In this document: one piece after another, positions 28,113-38,308 of the stretch
How positions within the stretch are numbered: the first letter of the stretch is position 1
How the letters are laid out: each line of letters starts with the position of its first letter
Assembly: GCF_900573985.1 (NCBI RefSeq)
Contig: NZ_UWOK01000001.1
Coordinates: 434,001-498,000 of the forward strand
Reading direction: 5' to 3'
Length of the DNA: 64,000 nt
DNA from: Campylobacter showae
Lineage (GTDB): Bacteria > Campylobacterota > Campylobacteria > Campylobacterales > Campylobacteraceae
Notes under the pieces: generated by a model
What the model was told of the DNA's origin: nothing
The model's input: only the letters and a program-made list of their open reading frames with translations
Database searches by the model: none
Made by a program: the position numbers and the translations under genes

Positions 28113-28723
28113 GTAAAGTTTGCGTATTAAACGAAAAATTTGAAAAAGCTAGCGAGCTTGATCTACCGGCTAATTACGCTGAGATCAACCCGCACAACCT
28201 ATATCTTTACGTTAAGTCTTATTTGTCCGGTATGCGTTCAAATTCGGCTCACACCAAAACCAGAGCTTTCGTAAGCGGCGGCGGTAAAAAACCGTGGAGA
28301 CAAAAAGGTCGCGGCGGCGCTAGAGCGGGCTCAACCAGAACTAACGTCTGGGTAGGCGGCGCGGTAGCATTTGGTCCGAGCAACGAGCGAAACTACTTCC
28401 AAAAGGTCAATAAAAAGCAAAAAAGATTGGCGCTTGAGTTCGCGCTAAACGAAAAAGCTAACGCGGGTAAAATTTTCGCGGTAGATAGCATAGAGATCGC
28501 AAGCGGTAAGACTAAAGACGCGGCTAAAATTATCAGCGCGTTAAATTTGAGAGACGCATTGGTCGTAAAAGATCTGCTTGACGACAACACGCTATTAGCG
28601 TTTAGAAATCTATCAAACTGCTATCTAATCGATGCGAGCGAGATAAACGCTTACTTAGTGGCGACTTACGGTGCCGTCGTTATCGAGAAGGCCGCACTTG
28701 AAACTATAATAAAAGAGGGCTGA
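28109..28723 (+). CDS. rplD: 50S ribosomal protein L4
   Basis: Lines the exit tunnel; in E. coli it also represses the S10 operon. Signature [20 protein letters not shown] and [15 protein letters not shown] in the tunnel loop. 204 residues, normal. Start ATG overlaps the rplC stop, so the two are coupled. I see no obvious S10-leader attenuator upstream of rpsJ like that of E. coli. Confidence 0.98.
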   Translation: MSKVCVLNEKFEKASELDLPANYAEINPHNLYLYVKSYLSGMRSNSAHTKTRAFVSGGGKKPWRQKGRGGARAGSTRTNVWVGGAVAFGPSNERNYFQKVNKKQKRLALEFALNEKANAGKIFAVDSIEIASGKTKDAAKIISALNLRDALVVKDLLDDNTLLAFRNLSNCYLIDASEINAYLVATYGAVVIEKAALETIIKEG

Positions 28724-28724
28724 A

Positions 28725-29006
28725 ATGGCAGATATAACTGATATCAAAACGATTTTATATACGGAAAAAACTCTCGGTCTTCAAGAGCAAGGCGTGGTCG
28801 TTATACAAACTTCGCCTAAGATGACTAAAAATAGGCTGAAAGAAATTTTGAAAGAATATTTTGGGGTAACGCCGCTTCGCGTAAATTCGCTTAGAATCGA
28901 CGGAAAAGTTAAGCGTTTCAAAGGAAGAGAAGGACAACGCAACGAGATAAAGAAATTTTACGTTCAGTTGCCTGAAGGCTCAAGCCTAGAAAACACGGAG
29001 GCGTAA
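28725..29006 (+). CDS. rplW: 50S ribosomal protein L23
   Basis: Sits at the tunnel exit and docks trigger factor and SRP. Motifs [20 protein letters not shown] and [20 protein letters not shown] are as expected. 93 residues. Begins one base after the rplD stop codon, inside the same operon. Confidence 0.97.
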   Translation: MADITDIKTILYTEKTLGLQEQGVVVIQTSPKMTKNRLKEILKEYFGVTPLRVNSLRIDGKVKRFKGREGQRNEIKKFYVQLPEGSSLENTEA

Positions 29007-29007
29007 G

Positions 29008-29838
29008 ATGGCGATAAAAACCTATAAACCTTATACACCTAGCCGCAGATTTATGACGGGCCTATCAAGCGAAGATATCACTGCTAAACCTAGCGTGAGA
29101 AGCCTGCTTGTAAAGATCCCTGTAAGCGGCGGTAGAAATAGCAACGGAAGAATAACTTCTAGACATAAAGAAGGCGGAGCGAAGAAACTTTATAGAATCA
29201 TCGACTTTAAACGCCGCAAATTTGGTATCGAAGGCAAAGTCGAAGCTATCGAGTACGATCCGAACAGAAACTGCCGCATCGCGCTTATCGCTTATAAAGA
29301 CGGCGAAAAACGCTACATCATCAGACCAAACGGACTAAACGTTGGCGACGTCGTAGCAGCAGCCGAGGCAGGTCTAGACATAAAACCTGGCAACGCGATG
29401 AAACTAAGAAACATCCCGGTTGGTACTATTGTACACAACGTGGAACTAAAACCTGGCAAGGGCGCTCAGATGGCTCGTTCAGCCGGCGGTTACGCTCAGC
29501 TAATGGGTAAAGAGGAAAAATATGTAATGCTTCGCCTACCAAGCGGCGAGATGAGACAAGTGCTTGCAGAGTGCATGGCTAGTATCGGCGTAGTAGGTAA
29601 TGAAGACTGGGCGAACGTAACTATCGGTAAAGCCGGACGTAATCGCCATAGAGGTATCCGTCCTCAAACTCGCGGTTCTGCGATGAACCCGGTAGATCAC
29701 CCGCACGGCGGTGGTGAGGGCAAGAAAAACTCTGGCCGTCATCCTGTTACTCCATGGGGTAAACCGACCAAAGGTGCTAAGACTCGCCGCAAAAAGGCTA
29801 GCGATAAGCTTATAATTTCAAGAAGGAAAGGTAAATAG
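29008..29838 (+). CDS. rplB: 50S ribosomal protein L2
   Basis: Subunit-joining protein close to the peptidyl transferase centre. The conserved end [20 protein letters not shown] carries the histidine important for peptidyl transferase assembly. 276 residues, normal. ATG 29008 follows GGAGGCGTAAG. Tight spacing on both sides. Confidence 0.98.
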   Translation: MAIKTYKPYTPSRRFMTGLSSEDITAKPSVRSLLVKIPVSGGRNSNGRITSRHKEGGAKKLYRIIDFKRRKFGIEGKVEAIEYDPNRNCRIALIAYKDGEKRYIIRPNGLNVGDVVAAAEAGLDIKPGNAMKLRNIPVGTIVHNVELKPGKGAQMARSAGGYAQLMGKEEKYVMLRLPSGEMRQVLAECMASIGVVGNEDWANVTIGKAGRNRHRGIRPQTRGSAMNPVDHPHGGGEGKKNSGRHPVTPWGKPTKGAKTRRKKASDKLIISRRKGK

Positions 29839-29840
29839 AG

Positions 29841-30122
29841 ATGGCAAGATCACTCAAAAAAGGACCTTTTGTCGATGAGCATGTAATGAAAAAAGTCGTT
29901 GCCGCTAAAAAAGCTAACGACAACAAGCCGATAAAAACATGGTCTAGACGCAGCACGATAGTGCCTGAAATGATAGGCCTAACGTTTAACGTTCATAACG
30001 GCAAGAGTTTCATTCCAGTATACGTTACGGAAAACCACATCGGATATAAACTAGGCGAATTTGCTCCTACGCGCACATTTAAGGGTCACAAAGGCTCAGT
30101 GCAAAAGAAAATCGGTAAGTAA
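29841..30122 (+). CDS. rpsS: 30S ribosomal protein S19
   Basis: Head protein contacting 23S helix 38. [19 protein letters not shown] and [20 protein letters not shown], then [19 protein letters not shown], are classic S19. 93 residues. Two bases after rplB. Confidence 0.98.
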   Translation: MARSLKKGPFVDEHVMKKVVAAKKANDNKPIKTWSRRSTIVPEMIGLTFNVHNGKSFIPVYVTENHIGYKLGEFAPTRTFKGHKGSVQKKIGK

Positions 30123-30131
30123 GGGGATAAG

Positions 30132-30464
30132 ATGAGCAAATCAATTATTAAATTCGTAAGACTATCTCCGACTAAAGCCAGACTAATCGCAAGAGAAGTA
30201 CAAGGCATGAACGCCGAATTTGCACTAGCTAGCCTTAGCTTTATGCCAAACCGCGGCGCCAAATTTATCGCTACGGCTATCAGCTCGGCGGTAGCTAACG
30301 GCGGATTCGAGCCTGAAGAGGTTATCGTGACAAGCTGCCGCGTAGACGCAGGACCAGTATTAAAAAGATTTAGACCGCGAGCGAGAGGAAGCGCAAGCAG
30401 AATCCGCAAACCGACTTCTCATATCTTAGTAGAAGTATCTAAACCTGAAAAGAAGGAAGCGTAA
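30132..30464 (+). CDS. rplV: 50S ribosomal protein L22
   Basis: Extends a hairpin into the exit tunnel, where macrolide-resistance mutations arise. The core ([20 protein letters not shown], and later [18 protein letters not shown] in the hairpin) is well conserved. 110 residues. Ribosome site GGGGAT before ATG 30132. Confidence 0.98.
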   Translation: MSKSIIKFVRLSPTKARLIAREVQGMNAEFALASLSFMPNRGAKFIATAISSAVANGGFEPEEVIVTSCRVDAGPVLKRFRPRARGSASRIRKPTSHILVEVSKPEKKEA

Positions 30465-30465
30465 T

Positions 30466-31167
30466 ATGGGTCAGAAAGTAAATCCGATAGGTCTAAGACT
30501 AGGAATAAACCGCAACTGGGAGTCAAGATGGTTTCCTGCTAAAGGAACTTTGGCTGAAAATATCGGCGAAGATTACAAAATTCGCGCTTTCTTGAAAAAG
30601 AAACTTTACTACGCGGGCGTTTCTCAAATTTTGATCGAGAGAACAGCTAAGAAAATCCGCGTAACCGTCGTAGCAGCTCGCCCTGGTATTATCATCGGCA
30701 AAAAGGGCTCTGACGTAGAGAAGCTTAAAGAGGATATCCAAAAGCTGATCAACAAAGAAGTAAACGTAAATATCAAAGAAGAAAGAAAAGCTCAAGCTTC
30801 GGCTCAACTAGCTGCGGAAAACGTAGCTATGCAGCTTGAAAAACGCGTTGCATTTAGACGTGCGATGAAAAAAGTTATCCAAGGTGCTCAAAAATCAGGC
30901 GCTAAGGGTATCAAAATTTCAGTTGCTGGACGTCTTGGCGGTGCAGAAATCGCTAGAACAGAGTGGTACTTAGAGGGTCGCGTTCCGCTTCATACTCTAA
31001 GAGCTAAGATCGATTACGGCGTTGCTGAAGCACATACGACTTATGGAAACATAGGTATAAAAGTGTGGATATTTAAAGGCGAGGTTCTTCAAAAAGGCGT
31101 TCAACCTGAAAAGAACGAAGAAGAAAAAGCCGATAAAAAACCGCGCAGAGCAAGAAGAGGTAAATAA
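30466..31167 (+). CDS. rpsC: 30S ribosomal protein S3
   Basis: mRNA entry-site protein with helicase role. [20 protein letters not shown] at the start, the KH domain GxxG-type stretch ([20 protein letters not shown]) and [20 protein letters not shown] are diagnostic. 233 residues with a lysine-rich C-terminal tail ([15 protein letters not shown]). One base after rplV. Confidence 0.98.
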   Translation: MGQKVNPIGLRLGINRNWESRWFPAKGTLAENIGEDYKIRAFLKKKLYYAGVSQILIERTAKKIRVTVVAARPGIIIGKKGSDVEKLKEDIQKLINKEVNVNIKEERKAQASAQLAAENVAMQLEKRVAFRRAMKKVIQGAQKSGAKGIKISVAGRLGGAEIARTEWYLEGRVPLHTLRAKIDYGVAEAHTTYGNIGIKVWIFKGEVLQKGVQPEKNEEEKADKKPRRARRGK

Positions 31168-31169
31168 TC

Positions 31170-31595
31170 ATGTTGATGCCAAAACGAACTAAATTTCGCA
31201 AACAGATGAAAGGCAGAAACCGCGGTAAAGCTACTCGCGGCGCTGATCTTGCCATGGGCGAGATCGGAATCAAAGCCGTAGAAGCAGGCCGCGTAAATTC
31301 GCGCCAGATCGAAGCGGCTCGTGTGGCTCTAACTCGCCACGTAAAACGCCAGGCTAAAACTTGGATCAGAGTTTTCCCAGATAAGCCGCTAACCAAAAAA
31401 CCTCTACAAACTCGTATGGGTAAAGGTAAAGCCGGAGTCGAAGAGTGGGTTATGAATATAAAACCAGGTCGTATAATAGTCGAAATGGCGGGCGTAGATG
31501 AGGAATTAGCGCGTGAAGCTCTAACTCTAGCTATCCACAAACTTCCGTTTAAGACTAAAATCGTAACGCGAGAGAGTGAAAATGAAATATACTGA
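31170..31595 (+). CDS. rplP: 50S ribosomal protein L16
   Basis: Binds near the A-site tRNA elbow. [20 protein letters not shown] and [20 protein letters not shown] are the family signature. 141 residues, normal. The 3' end overlaps rpmC by 14 bp. A good operon member; nothing odd. Confidence 0.98.
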   Translation: MLMPKRTKFRKQMKGRNRGKATRGADLAMGEIGIKAVEAGRVNSRQIEAARVALTRHVKRQAKTWIRVFPDKPLTKKPLQTRMGKGKAGVEEWVMNIKPGRIIVEMAGVDEELAREALTLAIHKLPFKTKIVTRESENEIY

Positions 31596-31767
31596 TATTA
31601 AAGACAAAAGCGTTGCAGAACTTAACGCGTTATTGAAAGAGAAAAAGGTGCTTTTATTTACTTTAAGACAAAAGCTAAAAACTATGCAGCTAAGCAACCC
31701 TAACGAGATTAGCGCCGTCCGCAAGGAAATAGCGCAAATCAACACTGCAATTAGCGCTTCAAAGTAA
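31582..31767 (+). CDS. rpmC: 50S ribosomal protein L29
   Basis: Small two-helix protein near the tunnel exit. [20 protein letters not shown] and [20 protein letters not shown] fit L29. I start it at ATG 31582 (61 residues) rather than GTG 31576, as MKYT is the usual family start. The start lies inside the last codons of rplP. Confidence 0.95.
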   Translation: MKYTDIKDKSVAELNALLKEKKVLLFTLRQKLKTMQLSNPNEISAVRKEIAQINTAISASK

Positions 31768-31777
31768 GGGGTGAGAA

Positions 31778-32029
31778 ATGGCATTAAAAAGAGAAATTCA
31801 AGGTGTCGTTTTACAAAAGGCCGGCGATAAGACGGCTACGATTTTGGTTGAGAGACGCGTTATGCACCCAAGATACCACAAATTCGTAAAACGCTTTAAA
31901 AAATATATGATTCACGACGAAAAGAACGAAACTAAAGCGGGCGATACGGTCGTAGCTATCGAATGCAGACCGCTAAGCGCGAGAAAATCTTTCCGCTTAA
32001 AGACTATTTTAGCGACGGGGGTTGAGTAA
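31778..32029 (+). CDS. rpsQ: 30S ribosomal protein S17
   Basis: Primary 16S rRNA binder. [20 protein letters not shown], then [19 protein letters not shown] and [10 protein letters not shown], are diagnostic. 83 residues. Ribosome site AAGGGGTGAG before ATG. Its last base is the first base of rplN. Confidence 0.98.
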   Translation: MALKREIQGVVLQKAGDKTATILVERRVMHPRYHKFVKRFKKYMIHDEKNETKAGDTVVAIECRPLSARKSFRLKTILATGVE

Positions 32030-32397
32030 TGATACAATCTTTTACGAGGCTTACGGTCGCCGATAATAGCGGCGCGAAAGAGCTAATGTGTATTAAAGTT
32101 TTGGGCGGCAGCAAGAGAAGATACGCGACGCTTGGCGACGTTATCATCTGCTCGGTCAAAAAGGCGCTTCCAAACGGTAAGATAAAAAAAGGTCAAGTGG
32201 TAAAAGCGGTCGTCGTTAGAACTAAAAAAGAGGTTCAAAGAGACAACGGCTCGCTAATCCGCTTCGACGAAAACGCAGCCGTCATCCTAGATAACAAACG
32301 CGAGCCTATCGGTACTCGTATCTTTGGACCGGTCGGCCGTGAGGTTAGATATGCTAACTTTATGAAAATCGTTTCGCTTGCTCCGGAGGTGTTATAA
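32029..32397 (+). CDS. rplN: 50S ribosomal protein L14
   Basis: Forms an intersubunit bridge. [20 protein letters not shown] and the later [20 protein letters not shown] are the signature. 122 residues, the universal length. TAATG overlaps on both ends, with rpsQ and rplX, show strict coupling. Confidence 0.98.
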   Translation: MIQSFTRLTVADNSGAKELMCIKVLGGSKRRYATLGDVIICSVKKALPNGKIKKGQVVKAVVVRTKKEVQRDNGSLIRFDENAAVILDNKREPIGTRIFGPVGREVRYANFMKIVSLAPEVL

Positions 32398-32633
32398 TGG
32401 CTAACGTTAAATTTAAAGTAAAAAAAGGCGATACCGTTAAGATCATCGCAGGCGACGACAAAGGTAAAACAGGTAAAATTTTATCCGTCCTAGCCAAAAA
32501 AGGACAAGTCATCGTCGAGGGCTGCAAGGTAGCTAAAAAAGCTATAAAACCTAGCGAAAAGACCCCAAACGGCGGCTTTATCAATAAAGAGATGCCTATT
32601 GATATCTCAAATGTTGCAAAAGTTGAGGGCTGA
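32397..32633 (+). CDS. rplX: 50S ribosomal protein L24
   Basis: Assembly initiator of the large subunit. The KOW motif ([20 protein letters not shown]) fills the N-terminus. 78 residues, shorter than E. coli (104) but usual for this class. Overlaps rplN by one base and is followed after 2 bp by rplE. Confidence 0.96.
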   Translation: MANVKFKVKKGDTVKIIAGDDKGKTGKILSVLAKKGQVIVEGCKVAKKAIKPSEKTPNGGFINKEMPIDISNVAKVEG

Positions 32634-32635
32634 AA

Positions 32636-33181
32636 ATGAATAGATTAAAAGCTAAATACAATGAGGTCGTAAAGCCTGCTTTGGCTAAAGAATTCGACAT
32701 CAAAAATCCTATGCTAATCCCTGCGATCGAAAAGATCGTGATAAGCGTAGGCGCTGGCGAATCGGCTAAAGATCAAAAGCAACTTCAAAACATCGCCGAT
32801 ACTATTTCGCTAATCGCAGGACAAAAAGCCGTAGTTACCGATGCTAAAAAATCGGTCGCGGGCTTTAAAGTGCGCGAGGGATTTCCTGTCGGCGTAAAAG
32901 TAACGCTTAGAAAAGAGAATATGTTTGCGTTTTTAGACAAACTAATCTCTATTGCTCTACCGAGAGTTAAGGACTTTAGAGGTCTTCCAAAAGACGGCTT
33001 TGATGGACGTGGAAACTACAACTTCGGTCTTAACGAGCAGCTAATGTTCCCAGAGGTCGAGTATGATAAGATTTTACGCACTCACGGTATGAATATAGTT
33101 ATAGTCACGACGACAAACAGCGACAAAGAGGCATTCAAATTGCTTGAGCTATTTGGTTTGCCGTTTGCGAAAGGAAAGTAA
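32636..33181 (+). CDS. rplE: 50S ribosomal protein L5
   Basis: Binds 5S rRNA and contacts P-site t[23 protein letters not shown] and [20 protein letters not shown] are the conserved blocks. 181 residues. Ribosome site GAGGGCTGAAA before ATG 32636. Confidence 0.98.
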   Translation: MNRLKAKYNEVVKPALAKEFDIKNPMLIPAIEKIVISVGAGESAKDQKQLQNIADTISLIAGQKAVVTDAKKSVAGFKVREGFPVGVKVTLRKENMFAFLDKLISIALPRVKDFRGLPKDGFDGRGNYNFGLNEQLMFPEVEYDKILRTHGMNIVIVTTTNSDKEAFKLLELFGLPFAKGK

Positions 33182-33182
33182 T

Positions 33183-33368
33183 ATGGCGAAAAAATCAATG
33201 ATAGCAAAGGCTGCCAGAAAGCCTAAATTTGCGGTTCGCGGCTATACGAGATGCCAAATTTGCGGACGTCCGCATTCGGTTTATAAAGATTTTGGAATTT
33301 GCCGCGTATGCCTAAGAAAAATGGCTAACGAGGGACTAATCCCGGGTCTAAAAAAAGCAAGCTGGTAA
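33183..33368 (+). CDS. rpsN: 30S ribosomal protein S14, zinc-binding (type Z)
   Basis: Late-assembly head protein. The zinc ribbon [20 protein letters not shown] (two CxxC pairs) marks the short, zinc-requiring type of 61 residues, as usual in epsilonproteobacteria. I start at ATG 33183, straight after GGAAAGTAAT; the open frame from 33144 overlaps rplE and is not needed. Confidence 0.97.
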   Translation: MAKKSMIAKAARKPKFAVRGYTRCQICGRPHSVYKDFGICRVCLRKMANEGLIPGLKKASW

Positions 33369-33377
33369 GGAAGAGAA

Positions 33378-33773
33378 ATGTTAAACGACTTAATTTCAGA
33401 CGGACTAACTCGCATTAGAAACGCCGCAATGAGAAGACTCGAGACCACGAAGCTTCTTCATTCAAACGTCGTCGAGGCTACTTTATCTATCCTTGCGGCT
33501 AAAGGCTATATCGAGAGCTACAACGTCGTAGAAGAAGATAAAAAGAAATTTATAAACGTAGTTTTAAAATACGACGAGCACGGTAGAAGCGTGATTAACG
33601 AGCTTAAGCGCGTATCAAGCCCGGGTCGCCGCGTTTATAAGGGAAAAGACGAGATCAAGAGATTTAAAAACGGCTACGGAACGATCATCGTTAGCACCAG
33701 CAAAGGCGTTTTAAGCAACGAAGACGCTCACAAAGTTGGCGTAGGCGGCGAAATCCTCTGCTCTGTGTGGTAA
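33378..33773 (+). CDS. rpsH: 30S ribosomal protein S8
   Basis: Central 16S rRNA binder; in E. coli the translational repressor of the spc operon. [20 protein letters not shown] and the C-terminal [20 protein letters not shown] are diagnostic. 131 residues. Unlike in most bacteria the next gene, rplF, does not follow at once: a 380-bp gap with a strong hairpin intervenes. Confidence 0.98.
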   Translation: MLNDLISDGLTRIRNAAMRRLETTKLLHSNVVEATLSILAAKGYIESYNVVEEDKKKFINVVLKYDEHGRSVINELKRVSSPGRRVYKGKDEIKRFKNGYGTIIVSTSKGVLSNEDAHKVGVGGEILCSVW

Positions 33774-33778
33774 TTGTC

Positions 33779-33803
33779 TAAAACGCTACGAGGTAGCGTT
33801 TTA
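33779..33803 (+). terminator. Strong hairpin after rpsH (terminator or attenuator)
   Basis: An 11-bp perfect stem (TAAAACGCTAC, 33779-33789, with GTAGCGTTTTA, 33793-33803) and a 3-nt GAG loop, beginning 5 bp after the rpsH stop. The right arm ends in TTTTA, so it has terminator character in both directions. It would split the spc operon. Confidence 0.7.
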
Positions 33804-34155
33804 GATTACTTAGAAATGAAATTTGACTCGGTACGTTTTTGTATTTTATAAAATTTACTGAAAACTTTCATCGTCAAATTTCTAAAATTTAAAATCGGAG
33901 GCTCAAATTTAAGAGACTTCCCAAATTTAGCTCGACTTGCAAATTTACCCAAATTTGCCAAAGCTAAATTTAAAAACGACGATGTCAAATTTGGCGCTAA
34001 ATTTTGGAAAATAACTCTGAAAAATAAGTCAAATTTGACAAGAAAATTAAAGTGTTTGAAGCGGTTTTTATCGCTTCGATTCATTTCTATTTTTATGGTA
34101 TTGCGGTATCCATTCGTAAAAGTAGACATACCCTAGACAAGTAAAAAGGAAAAAA
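33804..34155. other. Intergenic insert in the spc operon, AAATTT-rich
   Basis: About 350 bp between the rpsH hairpin and rplF. AAATTT words are dense from 33838 to 34040 (I count at least nine). TTGACA occurs at 34035-34040, and a second small hairpin (GAAGCG/CGCTTC, 34058-34077) follows; a new promoter for rplF may lie here, but I see no convincing -10. A minus-strand open frame of 107 codons through it is made of these words and lacks a ribosome site. Confidence 0.6.
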
Positions 34156-34692
34156 ATGTCACGTATAGGAAAACAGCCGATAGCTATTCCAAGCGGAGTA
34201 GAAGTCAGCGTAGAAGGCAACGTCCTTAAATTTAAAAAAGGCGCTCATTTAAAAGAGCTTGACACAAAAGGGCACGTAGACGTTAAAGTCGAGGATGCTC
34301 ACATAGTATTTTTTCCAAAGAGCGACGAGAGACAAGATAGAGCCTACTGGGGCACTTACAGAGCGCTTGCAAACAATATCGTCATCGGCATCACAAAAGG
34401 TTTTGTTCGCCAGCTTGAGATCAACGGCGTCGGCTACAAAGCTGCAGCTAAAGGCCAAGTGCTTGAGCTTACTTTAGGATTTTCTCACCCGATAAATCAC
34501 GAAGTGCCAAAAGGTGTTGAAATCAGCGTAGAGAAAAATATCATAACTATCAAAGGCGACGATAAGCAAGTGGTCGGCCAGATTGCAGCTCAAGTCAGGG
34601 CGTACAGACCGCCTGAACCGTATAAGGGCAAAGGCGTTAAATACGTAGAAGAGCGCATCATCCGCAAAGCCGGTAAGACATCTAAGAAGTAA
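34156..34692 (+). CDS. rplF: 50S ribosomal protein L6
   Basis: Located near the factor-binding site and sarcin-ricin loop. [20 protein letters not shown] and the end block [20 protein letters not shown] are signature sequences. 178 residues. A strong ribosome site (AAAAGGAAAAAA) precedes ATG 34156, fitting a new transcript or re-initiation after the gap. Confidence 0.98.
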   Translation: MSRIGKQPIAIPSGVEVSVEGNVLKFKKGAHLKELDTKGHVDVKVEDAHIVFFPKSDERQDRAYWGTYRALANNIVIGITKGFVRQLEINGVGYKAAAKGQVLELTLGFSHPINHEVPKGVEISVEKNIITIKGDDKQVVGQIAAQVRAYRPPEPYKGKGVKYVEERIIRKAGKTSKK

Positions 34693-34702
34693 GGGATAGA
34701 TA

Positions 34703-35059
34703 ATGACAGCAAATGTATTAAAAAGAAAACTCGCTCTTAGAATCAAGAGAAAAAGAAGAATCAGAGCCAAAATTTCCGGCACTGCGGTATTGCCTAGAAT
34801 TTCTATCTTCAAATCAAACAGAACTCTTTACGTCCAAGCTATCGATGACGTAGCAGCCGTAACTCTAGCGGCAGCAGACGGCAGAAAACTAGGCATAAAA
34901 GCAAACAAAGAAGGCGCCGTAACTTTGGCTAAAGAATTCGCAAAAACTCTAAAAGCTAAAAAAATAGAAACGGCATTATTCGACAGAAACGGCTATTTGT
35001 ATCACGGTGTGGTAGCGGCTTTTGCAGACGCATTACGTGAAAACGGTATCAAACTATAA
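34703..35059 (+). CDS. rplR: 50S ribosomal protein L18
   Basis: 5S rRNA-binding protein. [20 protein letters not shown] and the C-terminal [20 protein letters not shown] identify it. 118 residues. Ten bases after rplF. Confidence 0.97.
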   Translation: MTANVLKRKLALRIKRKRRIRAKISGTAVLPRISIFKSNRTLYVQAIDDVAAVTLAAADGRKLGIKANKEGAVTLAKEFAKTLKAKKIETALFDRNGYLYHGVVAAFADALRENGIKL

Positions 35060-35070
35060 GGAAAATCGCT

Positions 35071-35514
35071 ATGGAAAAATATAACAGAGAAGAATTTGAA
35101 GAAGTAATGGTTGATATCGGCCGCGTTACAAAGGTCGTAAAAGGTGGTCGTAGATTTAGATTTACGGCTCTTGTTGTAGTAGGAAACAGAAACGGCCTAG
35201 TAGGCTTTGGCTTCGGTAAAGCAAAAGAAGTGCCGGATGCTATGAGAAAAGCCGTCGACGACGCGTTTAAAAACATCATCGAGGTAAAAAGAAAAGGCTC
35301 GACTATACCTCACGACGTAGAGGTTAAATTTAACGCTAGCCGCGTTTTACTTCGCCCTGCTAGCGAAGGTACGGGCGTGATCGCGGGCGGTAGTGCTCGT
35401 CCTATTCTAGAGCTTGCGGGCATCAAGGATATCCTAACAAAATCGCTTGGCTCAAACAACTCGGCAAACGTCGTTCGCGCTACTTTAAAAGCGCTAAGTA
35501 TGCTTAAAGGCTAA
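35071..35514 (+). CDS. rpsE: 30S ribosomal protein S5
   Basis: mRNA-path protein important for accuracy. [20 protein letters not shown] and [20 protein letters not shown] are the S5 signature; [20 protein letters not shown] closes the second domain. 147 residues, lacking the longer N-terminus of E. coli. The gene for L30 (rpmD), which often follows, is absent. Confidence 0.98.
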   Translation: MEKYNREEFEEVMVDIGRVTKVVKGGRRFRFTALVVVGNRNGLVGFGFGKAKEVPDAMRKAVDDAFKNIIEVKRKGSTIPHDVEVKFNASRVLLRPASEGTGVIAGGSARPILELAGIKDILTKSLGSNNSANVVRATLKALSMLKG

Positions 35515-35523
35515 GGAGAAGAT

Positions 35524-35925
35524 ATGGGACTAGAAAATTTAAAACCTGCCGAGGGCTCGACTAGACAAATCAAAAGACTAGGTCGCGGTCAAGGTAGCGG
35601 TCAAGGTAAAACCGCGGGCAAAGGACACAAAGGTCAAAGAGCTAGAAAAGGCTACAATGAAAAAAGAGGCTTTGAGGGCGGTCAGCAACCGCTTCAAAGA
35701 CGCCTTCCGAAAGTAGGCTTTACGTCTAAATTTGAAAAACCTTACGTAATCAACGTAGAAAAAATCGTTGCGGTAAAAGAGCTAAGCGAGATCACTATCG
35801 CTACTATCGCTACCGTACACAAAATTTCAAGCAGCGTCAAGAAAATCAAATTGATCGGAGTGAGCGCGAAAGATTTGGCTTCGAAAATCAAAGACGAGAA
35901 CGTAACCGTTAGCGGACGTGCGTAA
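35524..35925 (+). CDS. rplO: 50S ribosomal protein L15
   Basis: Late-assembly protein. [20 protein letters not shown] and the arginine-glycine tract are diagnostic; [18 protein letters not shown] follows. 133 residues. Starts 9 bp after rpsE, confirming that rpmD is missing. The last base is the first base of secY. Confidence 0.98.
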   Translation: MGLENLKPAEGSTRQIKRLGRGQGSGQGKTAGKGHKGQRARKGYNEKRGFEGGQQPLQRRLPKVGFTSKFEKPYVINVEKIVAVKELSEITIATIATVHKISSSVKKIKLIGVSAKDLASKIKDENVTVSGRA

Positions 35926-37187
35926 TGAATAAGACATTGACCAACAAGATTTTAATCACGTTGGCATTTTTATTTGCATACAGGATACTGGCATACGTGC
36001 CGGTTCCTGGCGTAAACGTCAATGTTATTAAAGAGTTTTTCGATTCGAATTCTGCAAATGCGCTTGGACTATTTAATATGTTCAGCGGCAAGGCTGCAGA
36101 GCGCCTCAGCATCATCTCTCTAGGCATTATGCCATACATCACGGCATCGATTATTATGGAGCTTTTAGCGGCTACTTTCCCAAATTTGGGCAAGATGAAA
36201 AAAGACCGCGACGGCATGCAAAAATATATGCAGATCATCCGCTATGCCACTATCGGTATCACGCTTGTTCAAGCAGTAGGCGTTAGTATGGGGCTTCAGA
36301 GCCTTCACGGCAGAGGCGGAGAGGACGCGATAATGATAGATATGAATTTATTTATCGCGATTGCGGCAGCTTCGATGTTAACTGGAACTATGCTTTTGAT
36401 GTGGATAGGCGAGCAGATCACGCAGCGCGGTATCGGCAACGGCATCAGCCTTATTATCTTCGCTGGTATCGTTAGCGGCATACCTTCAGCCATCGGCGGA
36501 ACGGTAAATTTGGTAAATACGGGCGAGATGAACTTCCTTGTAGTTATCGTAATTTTGCTTGTTATCTTGGTCACGGTAGGCATAGTTATCTACGTCGAGA
36601 TGGGCGAGAGACGCGTACCGGTGAGCTATTCGCGTAAAGTCGTGATGGAAAATCAAAATAAACGTATCATGAACTATATACCTATCAAGGTAAATTTAAG
36701 CGGCGTTATTCCTCCGATTTTCGCCAGTGCGATTTTGATGTTTCCGAGCACCATTTTGCAGGCCAGCACAAATCCTTACATCCAAGCTATTCACGATTTT
36801 TTAAATCCAAATAGCTATTTTTTCAACTTTTTGACGTTCTTGCTGGTCGTATTTTTTGCATATTTTTACGCTTCAATCGCGTTTAATGCAAAAGATATCA
36901 GCGAAAATTTAAAAAGACAGGGCGGATTTATCCCGGGCATTAGACCGGGCGAGGGTACTGCGGGCTATCTAAACGAAGTGGCATCAAGACTAACATTTAG
37001 CGGCGCGATTTACCTCGGTCTTATCTCGACGCTTCCTTGGGTACTCGTTAAAATTATGGGCGTTCCGTTTTATTTCGGCGGCACGTCGGTACTGATCGTG
37101 GTTTCTGTCGCGCTTGATACGATGCGAAGGATAGAAGCTCAAATTTATATGAATAAATATCAAACTCTAAGCGCGGTAGGCTTGTAA
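35925..37187 (+). CDS. secY: Preprotein translocase subunit SecY
   Basis: Channel of the Sec translocon in the inner membrane. 420 residues with ten hydrophobic segments; conserved blocks include FAYRILAYVPVPGVN, LNPSFF-like GLFNMFSG, ITQRGIGNGISLIIFAGIVS and FIPGIRPGEGTAGYLNEV before TM7-8. One-base overlaps with rplO and map. Nothing unusual. Confidence 0.98.
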   Translation: MNKTLTNKILITLAFLFAYRILAYVPVPGVNVNVIKEFFDSNSANALGLFNMFSGKAAERLSIISLGIMPYITASIIMELLAATFPNLGKMKKDRDGMQKYMQIIRYATIGITLVQAVGVSMGLQSLHGRGGEDAIMIDMNLFIAIAAASMLTGTMLLMWIGEQITQRGIGNGISLIIFAGIVSGIPSAIGGTVNLVNTGEMNFLVVIVILLVILVTVGIVIYVEMGERRVPVSYSRKVVMENQNKRIMNYIPIKVNLSGVIPPIFASAILMFPSTILQASTNPYIQAIHDFLNPNSYFFNFLTFLLVVFFAYFYASIAFNAKDISENLKRQGGFIPGIRPGEGTAGYLNEVASRLTFSGAIYLGLISTLPWVLVKIMGVPFYFGGTSVLIVVSVALDTMRRIEAQIYMNKYQTLSAVGL

Positions 37188-37945
37188 TGGCTATAACCAT
37201 TATGCAGCCAAACGACATAGAGAAAATGCGAGCGGCGAATAAAATCGTCGCTCAAACTCTCGACTACGTAGAAAGCGTGCTCAAGCCCGGCATTTCTTTG
37301 CTCGAAATAGATAAAATTTGCGAAGATATGATAAGGGCTGCGGGCGCAAAGCCAGCGTTTAAGGGGCTTTATGGCTTTCCAAACGCCGCTTGTATCAGCG
37401 TAAACGAAGTAGTCATCCACGGCATCCCAAACGAATACAAACTACAAGAAGGCGACATCGTAAGCGTCGATATCGGCTCAAATTTGAACGGATATTTCGG
37501 CGACTCGGCTAGGACTTGGGGTGTTGGTCAAATTTCGCACGAGGACGAAAAACTAATCGCTTGCGCCAAAGACGCGTTATACTTTGCGATAGATACCGTA
37601 AAAGCGGGAATGCACTTTAAAGAGCTTAGTTTTGAAATCGAGAAATTTATAAGAGCTCGCGGATTCGTTCCGTTAACGGGATTTTGCGGTCATGGCATCG
37701 GTAGACGCCCGCACGAAGATCCGCAAATTTTAAATTATTTAGAAGGCGGGAGCCCAAAATCGGGACCAAAAATCAAAAACGGAATGGTATTTTGCGTGGA
37801 GCCGATGATTTGCCAAAAAGACGGCACTCCGGTGATCGGTCCTGACAAATGGAAAGTAACCAGTAAAGACGGGCTAAGAACCAGCCACTATGAGCACTGT
37901 ATGGCTGTCGTGAACGGACGTGCGGAGATCTTAAGCCTGGCGTAA
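37187..37945 (+). CDS. map: Methionine aminopeptidase type I
   Basis: Removes the initiator methionine from new proteins. Metal ligands are recognisable in VDIGSNLNGYFGDSART (two Asp), GHGIGRRPHEDP (His) and FCVEPM (Glu), plus a late Glu. VVIHGIP contains the conserved active-site His. 252 residues, normal type Ia. TAATG overlap with secY; the stop codon opens a 24-bp inverted repeat. Confidence 0.97.
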   Translation: MAITIMQPNDIEKMRAANKIVAQTLDYVESVLKPGISLLEIDKICEDMIRAAGAKPAFKGLYGFPNAACISVNEVVIHGIPNEYKLQEGDIVSVDIGSNLNGYFGDSARTWGVGQISHEDEKLIACAKDALYFAIDTVKAGMHFKELSFEIEKFIRARGFVPLTGFCGHGIGRRPHEDPQILNYLEGGSPKSGPKIKNGMVFCVEPMICQKDGTPVIGPDKWKVTSKDGLRTSHYEHCMAVVNGRAEILSLA

Positions 37946-37996
37946 AATTTTAAAATTTACAAATCGTTTGTGCGACTTGTAAATTTTAAAATTTTA
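37943..37996. terminator. Long AT-rich inverted repeat after map
   Basis: A 24-nt arm at 37943-37966 pairs with 37973-37996 with one mismatch and a 6-nt loop (TTTGTG). The arms hold AAAATTTTAAAATTTACAA. It begins on the map stop codon and would form a very long stem; it may end the secY-map transcript or act as a nucleoid or processing site. Confidence 0.75.
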
Positions 37997-38070
37997 ATTT
38001 GTGGTGAGTTAAAATTTTAAACCCAAACTTTCGTCAAACGGCGAAAGTAAATTTAACAAAAAGGAGTTAA

Positions 38071-38289
38071 GTGGCAAAAGACGACGTCATAGAGATCGAC
38101 GGCAACGTCATCGAGGCGCTGCCAAACGCGACGTTTAAGGTCGAGCTCGACAACAAACACGTGATTTTGTGTCATATTGCGGGCAAGATGAGGATGCATT
38201 ATATAAAAATAATGCCTGGAGACCGCGTAAAGGTGGAACTAACCCCTTACAGTCTGGATAAGGGTAGGATAATTTACCGACATAAGTAA
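38071..38289 (+). CDS. infA: Translation initiation factor IF-1
   Basis: Blocks the A site during initiation. S1-like OB fold: [40 protein letters not shown] and [14 protein letters not shown] ending [14 protein letters not shown]. 72 residues. Start is GTG 38071 after AAAAAGGAG. It is separated from map by the long inverted repeat, so it may have its own promoter. Confidence 0.97.
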   Translation: MAKDDVIEIDGNVIEALPNATFKVELDNKHVILCHIAGKMRMHYIKIMPGDRVKVELTPYSLDKGRIIYRHK

Positions 38290-38308
38290 ATTAAAAGCTA
38301 AATTTGGC

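Noticed and set aside
33806..34129. A 107-codon minus-strand frame in the rpsH-rplF gap
   Set aside because: It consists of AAATTT-derived Lys/Phe/Asn/Leu words, lacks a ribosome site and overlaps a hairpin.
35514..35524. Missing rpmD (L30) between rpsE and rplO
   Set aside because: L30 is absent from this class of bacteria, so this is expected and not a deletion.
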